Below are positions 56,550 to 64,000 of a stretch of 64,000 nucleotides of DNA, piece after piece (position 1 is the first letter of the stretch; each line of letters starts with the position of its first letter). The translations under genes and the position numbers were made by a program. The stretch is from Ixodes scapularis (taxonomy: Eukaryota; Arthropoda; Arachnida; Ixodida; Ixodidae): the NCBI RefSeq assembly GCF_016920785.2, contig NW_024609846.1:77013816-77077815 (forward strand), written 5' to 3'. Under the pieces are notes generated by a model. The model saw only the letters and a list, made by a program, of their open reading frames with translations. It was not told where the DNA came from and made no database searches.

Positions 56550-59140
56550 TATACTGAAGTAATTTCTATGCGGACAGTTTCTTTTAGGCGTCACATATTG
56601 CGCACTCGCTCGTAAGCTGTCCGGGACATAATTTTCACCCGGGAACCCTACCTGTTGTGTTTAAATAAATTAATTAAAAGATACATCTTAAGAAAAGAAT
56701 TACAACACTTGAGTGACTGAGGAAATGGGACCGAATACAATCCATTCCTTTAAATTTATTGATAAACAGATCGAGCGAATGTTTATATCGCAAAACCAAT
56801 TTCCTCGTGTAATCAAAAGCAGCTGTTTTCGATCTGTTTTGGAGGCAGACTACGATCGATGCTTTCGAGAGACACACATTGTGGCACGTGGACTCTATTT
56901 GAGCATTTTAAGATCCCAAACGCGCGGTTATAAATTTACCTTGAGCTTCATATCGTAAATGTACCGTCACTATCACTTAGAACACCTGCGCTGTCATAAC
57001 TAGTTGGCCTCTAGACCCTCATGCTGTCGTACGTGAAATTCCCTAGTGGATTTGGAGCGATTCAAAGGTGCTACATGCTAGCACCCTTAATGGGGTAGAT
57101 TCGAGAGCGCGCTTTCACGTCCAAGATGATAAAAAAAAAAAAAAGACTGAAACCGCTCCAAATCCACCCAGAAAATTCCCAGTTTGAGTCGCCTACATAC
57201 TGAATGTGCGCCATTGATAAGGCATGAATGGAAATCTCGTGCCTCATCCCACACACCTGTCAGGTACGCCGACGATAACAATAGTCAAAACGTGCTATAA
57301 AATAAAGCGTATAAGTTGTGCACCTAATGATGACATGAAATTAGATAGTGAAGGAAAGCATCGGACGACGCTTTACAGAGCAAAGCGTAAAGTCGCGGTA
57401 AAACGCGGCGAAAAACACGAATACAACGCATTCGCCAATTTGTGGGTGGAGGGGGGATGCGGAGCGACGACTTGATCCACCTTATGGCGGCCGCTCCACG
57501 TGATTCCAAGATGGCAGCGCCCATGCGACGGAGGGTTGGAAAGGTCCTCACACTCATATTACTCTGGTGAGCGAAACGCCTTTCGGTGTCGGGTCTTCGT
57601 TAGTAGGACGTTACAGTAAACGTTGTAGTAAAACGTTACAGATTTTGATAAAATCCGGGCCAAAATTGCTACAAAAAGAAAATTGGGAAGGGTTGTCATG
57701 CGCCGCGTAAGAATTGAGCACTGCGCGTGTATAATGTAGTCAAATATTGAGAAACAAAACTGAATAATGAATAATTATAGCAATGTCTGCGAGGAGAATG
57801 GAGGAGTCGTATCAAGACAACAACCGAACCCGTAAGTAAACAACAAAACAAAATGATTACAAGGGGAACGAGTGCACGCGCATGAACAACAGGCGAGCGC
57901 ATAAAACGAGATACGGCAGGCGGCGGATACGGACCTCATACAAGTTCGAAACTTTGCCTTCAAACAATTATTTCCATCTCCGACTGCGTCTGCGTCCTGT
58001 CTTTCCTTTCCTTTTTTTATTTTTTTCTTTATAGCCATCATGCCCCACGCGCTGCAGAATTATACCCGTACGAGAGATCTGTGTGTGCGCCGGTATCAAA
58101 AGGAATCGTCGCAGGTATAAGTGCGCTGTATTCCGAACTGTTGGCGTCGCTTGTGCGCCCTGCTCGGGATGCAGGCAGGGCACAGACACTGTAATGGACG
58201 CTGACCTTCACCCCCGAGCTCATTTATATCGCGCAGGGGAAAGAGAGGAAGGGAGGGGGTAAGGGGAACGGTACCTTTCTTTATTTCTGGCCAAGCGCTC
58301 GGAGCGGCGCGCCGATTTCGCCGTTCTCGTAATTTTCCCGGCCAGTTTATCTCGCCGCTTCGTAGCTCGTTTTCTCTCCCTGTGTGACTGTCGGTGTGTT
58401 TGTACGTGTCCATGGGTTGGGCCGCAGCTTTTCCGTCCGGTGGGGTGGCGAGCCGTGTTACGAATGGAGGAGGCACGCAGTTGTAGAAACTGAAGCCTTC
58501 CTTTATTTGCTTATTTTTTGTTTTCCCGTTTGAGTATTTCTTTACTTACGTAATATATATATATATATATATATATTTTTTGTCTTTTAGTGTAAGTTGA
58601 GGTACGGGTCTTCGGGGTGGAAATTACGCTAGAGTGTCCACTTCTGGCGCAGAGATATTTTCGAACAATTACCGCGATCTTGAGACGGATATAATAGGCC
58701 CCCGTCCTCTCTTCTTTTGAGACTGGTACGGCTATTACTAGGTTTACTGTTCTTTTTATTCTGGTAACGTTTTTCTTTTTTTCCTGATTTGCAACATCAT
58801 TCGGACAAATATTTTTTTGGTGGCAGGACGATGGCCGGTTTTCTTCCAGTCTTCTTTCATTTCTTTCGTGGAATGTCGCTTTCTGCCGCGGGCGAAGTAA
58901 GCCTAAGAAACAAGAAATCAGAGATGGTTCACCAGCAATACCTTAGGGAGCTTTCGTGTGATTTCACGGATGATTAATTTTCCGGAGAGAGCTAAGTCAT
59001 CGTCTTTCTTTTCTATATTTTCACAAATAAGAGGCGGGTTTGGCCGTTGGGCTATCCTGAGCCTTGGGCAAACGCGGTTCTGGATTTTCGTCCGATGCTT
59101 CTCCGGCAATAGTTCCTCTTGCGTAAACACTTTTAGGGGC
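56550..59140. other. non-coding stretch, no gene recognised
   Basis: It contains a (TA)n microsatellite at 58552-58576 and short chance frames. Nothing else is supported. Confidence 0.5.
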
Positions 59141-59275
59141 GAAGCTCCTTAGGGCCTAGCCATGTCCGTATGTCCGTCCGCCTTCGGGTGCACGTGCTCC
59201 TGCTCGTAAGCTCAAGCGCGCACGTGCTCACGAGCACGTGAGCACGTGCTCCCGTGCTCGTGTAGGGCAAAAAAA
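59141..59275. repeat. GGGGCGAAGCTCC motif and CACGTG-rich palindromic run
   Basis: AGGGGCGAAGCTCCTTAGGG is followed by overlapping GCACGTGCTC/GAGCACGTGAGC palindromes to about 59262. The second motif GGGGCGAAGCTC recurs inside the palindrome arm that follows. Confidence 0.6.
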
Positions 59276-59279
59276 AAAT

Positions 59280-59570
59280 AACCGCATCTCCACGTGGTGA
59301 ATGATGTTGATTGGGGCGAAGCTCTGGTGGTGCTTGTCTGCGTAGACGCTGAGCCGCAGCATGCCGAGCCTTTCGTTCGTTTTCATCCATGTCAGAAAGA
59401 GAATGTCTGGTATGGAACGTGGTTATATACGCATTTGAGCATTTGACCGCAGCGTGACATGGATGAAAACGAACGAAAGGCTCGGCATGCTGCGGCTCAG
59501 CGCCTATGCAGACAAGCACCACCAGAGCTTCGCCCCAATCAACATCATTCACCACGTGGAGATGCGGTTG
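59280..59570. repeat. long palindrome with 115-bp arms encoding a short basic peptide on each strand
   Basis: Arms 59280-59394 and 59456-59570 are inverse copies with only a few mismatches, separated by about 61 bases. Each arm, read outward from the centre, encodes MDENERKARHAAAQR... followed by RRQAPPELRP or CRQAPPELRP. The arrangement resembles the N-terminus of STPR-type proteins (23-residue arginine-rich repeats) that I associate with arthropod mobile elements. There is no full-length gene. Confidence 0.75.
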
Positions 59571-59662
59571 TTTTCTTATGCATGCTAGATCCGCACTTTG
59601 TCTTTTGTATGGACTATAAACTACAAGGTACCGTGAAATTATTTTTACAGCCCAGCTGTTAA

Positions 59663-59912
59663 GAGCTAGTTTCCCCAAGATCGTGTCTGTCAGCAAACAA
59701 ACGATGACACAGAACTATAGGCAGCTACCGCCATTGATAAGCGACGGCGGCAACCGGACAACCGGCTTGCTGGTTGTCTGGTTGCCGCCGTCACTCATAG
59801 AAGGCGGCAACCTTCCAAGCCTCTCCACTCTGGCTTGCCGACTTGCGGCCGGCCATTACTTCAATCTCACCATAGTACAGCTTCGCTGGTCTTCCTTCTT
59901 CACCAGAGTGAA
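59663..59912. repeat. interspersed repeat with internal hairpin, copy 2
   Basis: This is the second copy of the 27337-27582 repeat, same orientation, with the hairpin GGCGGCAACCGGACAACC / GGTTGTCTGGTTGCCGCC preserved. Confidence 0.75.
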
Positions 59913-59959
59913 GTTTTTTTTTTTAATTTCGGCTTACAGGATTGACCTTTGAGTGTTGT

Positions 59960-62900
59960 AAGACAGAACACAAAACATATTCATTTTCAGCGCATTAATT
60001 TCTTAAATAAAAATAAATATGTGTATGTATATTAATATTTTGCTTTCCATTTTTTGTTGCGGAGGGTACCATGATAGCAAACCGCGCAACCGGCACGTAT
60101 CTGTCATTCACTATTTGTAAGTGTCAGCTACTCCTAGTTTTCAGCGAAAATAGGTGGTCATGCGCCGAAGTTTTCCTAACTTTCTCCAAGCAATCTGAAG
60201 AACAATGTCAGTATTGTCGGTCACTATGCCCGACTCAGAAGAGGAGCTCTATTCATTGCTCTCTACCAAAACGGCTTTCGCGTTTACTACCGGCGTTGTC
60301 TGGAATAAAAAAAATCAGCAGATTGCTCGCCCACTAGTGACACCCACATAGCATGGCAGTCGGTGGCCAACTCGAGCTTACACACACCTACACCGAAAGG
60401 TCTGTCGTCAGGTAATCGATCTGATCTTGGTATCCCCTTGGCAATGCTCTGATGCGGCTGCAGATTTCGGAAACGGGATATTTTAAGCGACCGAGATCTT
60501 TTCTTCCCGCTTCGACGGTTGGACACGTGACCTTATAACCTCTCTTCGTTTGTAAGTATATACTGTGAATATCGGGATGCACTTTGGACATGCCCAAGCT
60601 ATACAGCGAGCGAGTGTTCTAATATGCTTATTTGGCGCATATCAGAACGCAAGGAGGAACATGACAACGAAAGGTTCAACATAGAGAATGGCATAGGGAA
60701 CACACATTGACGAGACAGCCAAGCGCGCGCCTTCACCGGCTGTATGAGGCGTAAACAAACGCACGAGGTGGGCAAAGAGCAGACGAACTTGCATGCCGTA
60801 TAGTTGCTGTTACCTTGAGAAATGCAGGGCGTGACGAGTGGCCGGGCTTCTTATAGTATCTCTCTGCAGCCAATGGGATTGAGGCATGAGCCAAGAAGAA
60901 AGACGAAGGACAAATCTCGAAGCAAGAGGTGTGAGCGTGATAATCCACGCGTTTCTATAAAGACCATGGTTGGAGAGTCTGGTTATCAGGGGAGCAAACA
61001 GATCGTTCAATATTTCTTATTACCGTCGAGACCGGTTATAGCGAAGTCGGTTATAATGAAATAGCGCCTAGAGTGAAGCGATCACGATTTCCCATTCCCT
61101 TTTGCACTTCGTTTTAACCGAAGTCGGTTATAACGAAAGAGCGAATATAGCAAAGTGATTTCTGAGTTTCGTTAACTTCGTTATAAGTTATAACCGGTCT
61201 CAACATATAACGAAGCAAAAAATACAAATAAAAAACAGAAAACGTTGCAGCTATATTAGGTCGCAGATTTGGCAGGTTTTCCAGTATGTCGATGGACACG
61301 CTTTTTTATTATTTCCATTGGTCGTACTCTTTTTGTGTGGCTTTATATTTGAGTTAGTATGGCGTGCGCAATGAAAAGATAGGCGAAGTTTCCAATAACA
61401 GCCTTATGCATTGACTGTCAGTTGCTGTCAATATCGGGGAAGTTGTCATTACTAAGCCATTTAACACCAACCAAGCATCGTGTCCGAGTTCTCCGAAGAG
61501 TGTCTTCAACTGTGACGTCACTCTACACGTATTAAACAGCGCCTCCCATCTGCGGCACCGCACCTACGCATCGGTAGCGGCATATGCATAGCACGCACGT
61601 GGACGAGTAAGGTGCTGGATTCGTGTGATATTAAGACACATTTTTGTGAATTTCTAAAATCCAACACTAGGCTTTATAAAATGTACCAAATTGAATTCTA
61701 GGAAAACAAATAGTTCTTTGATTTTCAAAGTGCAACGAACAAACTCGAATTTTCGGTTGGAATAGTCCCTTGCCTCAAAAGAATCGGAGCTAGCCTTAGA
61801 AACAATCGAGTAACTTTAAGGGCTGCTGCGATACCCGGGCGATTTCGAAGCTCGAGCCTGTGTTTTGACACGAGGAATTTCATGACTGCACCGAAAGAAT
61901 GTGATGTCGCGCAGAATCCTGGGACAATAGCTCGAACGAGGGGAGGAATTTGGAGTGGGCTCAGCAAAGTGCGATGGTTCTAAATTTATTTCGAAGCAAC
62001 AGCCAGCCCTTCAACTGGCAGCTCAGAACAGTCCAAATCCAAAAAAAGCGCACAAGCAAGAAAAAAAAAGAAACACGTACACACACAAAACATGATGTTC
62101 GAAGTCGTCTGCCTAGAAGTGCTGCAAACGCAAATGCTCTCATGTCCCCCCTCCCGGGGCTGCGAGAGCAACATTAATTGTGCATTAGGCTGATGACCGC
62201 AATTAACAAAACGCGGTGACAATTAGCGGGGAGTTGTTGCCATAGTCGTCGTCGTCGCCGCCATTTTTCTCTTGATTGCTCCTGGCGTTCGTTAGAGTAA
62301 TCGCTATAAGATGGCGTCCCGGTCGCGTGTATTACGCGTTAAAAGTAATCGTCCGATCGTTTGTAAGCTTTCCCTCGGCGAGCGAAATGCGTGTCTCGAG
62401 CATGCAGCAGTAATGACGTCGGACATTTTTGTACTATCGGCGACCGCCTGCTCGAGAGTTAGGGGGACATTTTTTTCGGGGCTTCGTTTTTCAGCCTATT
62501 TCTGCTTAGCCTCCCTTCTTTGTAATGTCTGACATTTTTTTTTAGTGGGTTTTGATTGTTGAAATTTTAAAAAGTTATACCCATTTGAAAAGCTCACTTT
62601 TTTTTTGGCAATTAGGAAGATATTAGGGAACGCAAGGAGTTGCGTACGGCAACGACAAAGCGAAGCACAGGAACGTACGCAAAAAATATTCCTCCGTGGT
62701 AATTATATTGTAAACACCCCCAGTGAATTTTTTTCTATTTTTTTTTCGGAGACATTGTTTTTTAATGGAGTTTTTTTTTTTTTTGCACGTGCATCGTCTT
62801 GAACTTTTAAGAAACATTGTTGCTAATTTTGAAAGAAGAAAAATAAAATAAAGAAGAAATCTTACCAACTAGAACTGAGTATTAGAAAGCAGTTTCGTTG

Positions 62901-64000
62901 AATGCTCTCCGGTTAAAAATAAACGTCCCTCCAAGTACTTTTTGTTCGTAACGGCAGAGCGCCACGAAGCGGCTGCTCCTAGCAGTGCTAATAATTAGTA
63001 CGCAAATTTCTTTTTTTTTTTTTTTTTACGCGCGTTTTACGTGCGTGCTTTGGTCAAGGTTTAGTTGTGACCGAAAGATAGACGATTACTCGTAGCTGGG
63101 AACAGTTAAGCATTATGCCTACCCGCTTTCTTAAATGTGGTTTTCTTTAAATGGTTGGCGCGATCTTAATGACGTCGAGTGCTTAGTGCTTACCCGCTTT
63201 CTAACTCAATTTCGTGCTCATCAATTCTTAATCTAAAAAAAAAACCTCGCAAAAAATCTTTTTGTCAAAATTGTAGGTAGAAGCACGTAGTTGCAATTAG
63301 ACAACGCTGAAGGCACGGACACAAAAAAAGACCACGAGTCTTCTTTTTTTTTTTCACATGAGAGATGTGTTGTTTGTACGTTTTGTGTAAGCTTTCAGTG
63401 CATTTTTTCGTGTTTTTGTTTTCTTGTTACCACAAACATAGCCTTTTTTATACTCACAAAGCCTGGCAGTTTGACGACGGAGGAGTGCCCGGTCGCGGAT
63501 ATGGAGCGCGAGGATCTGGTAGCACATATCATCAAAGAGCCATTTCTCGGGGAACCTATACGTCAGCGCACAGGCCTTGCAGCGGCGAGGACCCGAAACA
63601 CACTTGTTCGCTCGGCAGAAGTGTGTTTCGGCGCCTCGCCGCAGCGGGGAGCCAGTCACGCGGCTCTCCTTTCATGCGTTGTCTGCCGCTCCACCTTTTC
63701 CATTTTGGCGGCCGCTTCTCGTGGCGATCTGCCAGGCTTTGTCAATAAATAATAATCTATGCCACAAATCACAATGTCTGAAGACTCACTTTGTATGATG
63801 TATTAGTAATGTGACAGTGGCTTAGGTCATTGCACTGGTCTCGGCGGACAAAAGCCCCGCTACTTCGTTGTGTCTTTGCGACCGATGATGGCGAATTCCG
63901 GCGGTGTATATTTTCGTGTTTACGTCAAGACGACGCCGTTGGCATTGGAACGTAAACGCATTGAGAGATCAGCTCCTGAGTATGGCGTGCATTGTGCACA
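59960..64000. other. non-coding stretch with small repeats
   Basis: A protein-like frame at 60415-60585 (minus) and an ATGGCG start at 62311 lack family motifs and are not called. 63784-63830 matches the right end of the 23817-24022 MITE. Otherwise there are only homopolymer-rich sequence and short frames. Confidence 0.45.
61028..61201. mobile_element. MITE with GAGACCGGTTATA inverted ends (174 bp)
   Basis: GAGACCGGTTATAGCGAAG at the left pairs with TTATAAGTTATAACCGGTCTC at the right. Interior copies of CGGTTATAACGAA repeat the end motif. The target duplication is unclear, possibly TA a few bases outside. Confidence 0.6.

Noticed and set aside
60388..60597. minus-strand protein-like frame (GRKDLGRLKYPVSEIC)
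   Set aside because: Plausible composition but no family motif, no confirmed splice sites and a short length.
62311..62532. ATGGCG-initiated plus-strand frame after a GCCGCCATTTTT motif
   Set aside because: The start context is good, but the frame shows no domain and no clear splice donor.
63291..63752. 153-residue plus-strand open frame
   Set aside because: The segment MEREDLVAHIIKEPFLGEP looks protein-like, but the frame overlaps two other open frames and no family could be named.
1..64000. CRISPR array, bacterial operon or phage-like system
   Set aside because: No regularly spaced direct repeats, ribosome-binding sites or compact co-directional genes occur anywhere; the window is eukaryotic.

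Overview
The window looks like nuclear DNA from a large, repeat-rich arthropod genome, most likely a hard tick. That identification is inference. It rests on one intact animal-type gene (LRSAM1), on a mix of hAT-like, TA- and TTAA-targeting miniature elements with L2/CR1-type, L1/Tx1-type and Penelope-like retroelements, and on repeat motifs I associate with tick genomes. Nothing looks bacterial or organellar: there are no operons, ribosome-binding sites, rRNAs or CRISPR arrays.

The only convincing host protein-coding gene is on the minus strand at 8787-10892. It is a full-length, apparently intronless homologue of the E3 ubiquitin ligase LRSAM1 (leucine-rich repeats, long coiled coil, SAM domain, PSAP motif, C-terminal C3HC4 RING). 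A poly(A) signal candidate lies at 7859-7864. Other host candidates are only possible first exons (4075-4114, 29583-29748), held weakly.

Most of the rest is mobile DNA, and much of its history can be read directly. 5.4-7.5 kb holds a 673-bp element with an 8-bp target duplication, then a 405-bp hAT-like element inside the end of a palindrome-rich minisatellite element. 11.5-15.75 kb is an L2/CR1-type retroelement on the minus strand. It is split by a second non-LTR element (plus strand) and by a 537-bp TTAA-flanked MITE; removing both inserts rejoins recognisable protein-coding sequence. 18.9-21.7 kb holds a long hairpin and a Penelope-like element whose GIY-YIG endonuclease half is inverted relative to its reverse-transcriptase half. 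24.3-29.5 kb is bounded by hAT-like inverted ends and a perfect 8-bp duplication (5169 bp) but shows no transposase.

30-41 kb is mostly unannotatable sequence with several foldback elements, one hAT-like MITE and a P-element/THAP9-like transposase remnant. 42.07-47.9 kb is a decayed L1/Tx1-type retroelement (minus strand) with CCHC ORF1, APE endonuclease and RT remnants, interrupted by an 839-bp TTAA-flanked insert carrying a minisatellite. 51.3-55.1 kb carries two related hAT-like elements. 59.1-59.9 kb carries a 115-bp-arm palindrome encoding a short basic peptide on both strands, and a repeat shared with 27.3 kb.

All calls come from reading the sequence by eye. Family names are by motif, without database search. 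Terminal repeats and target duplications were checked base by base.
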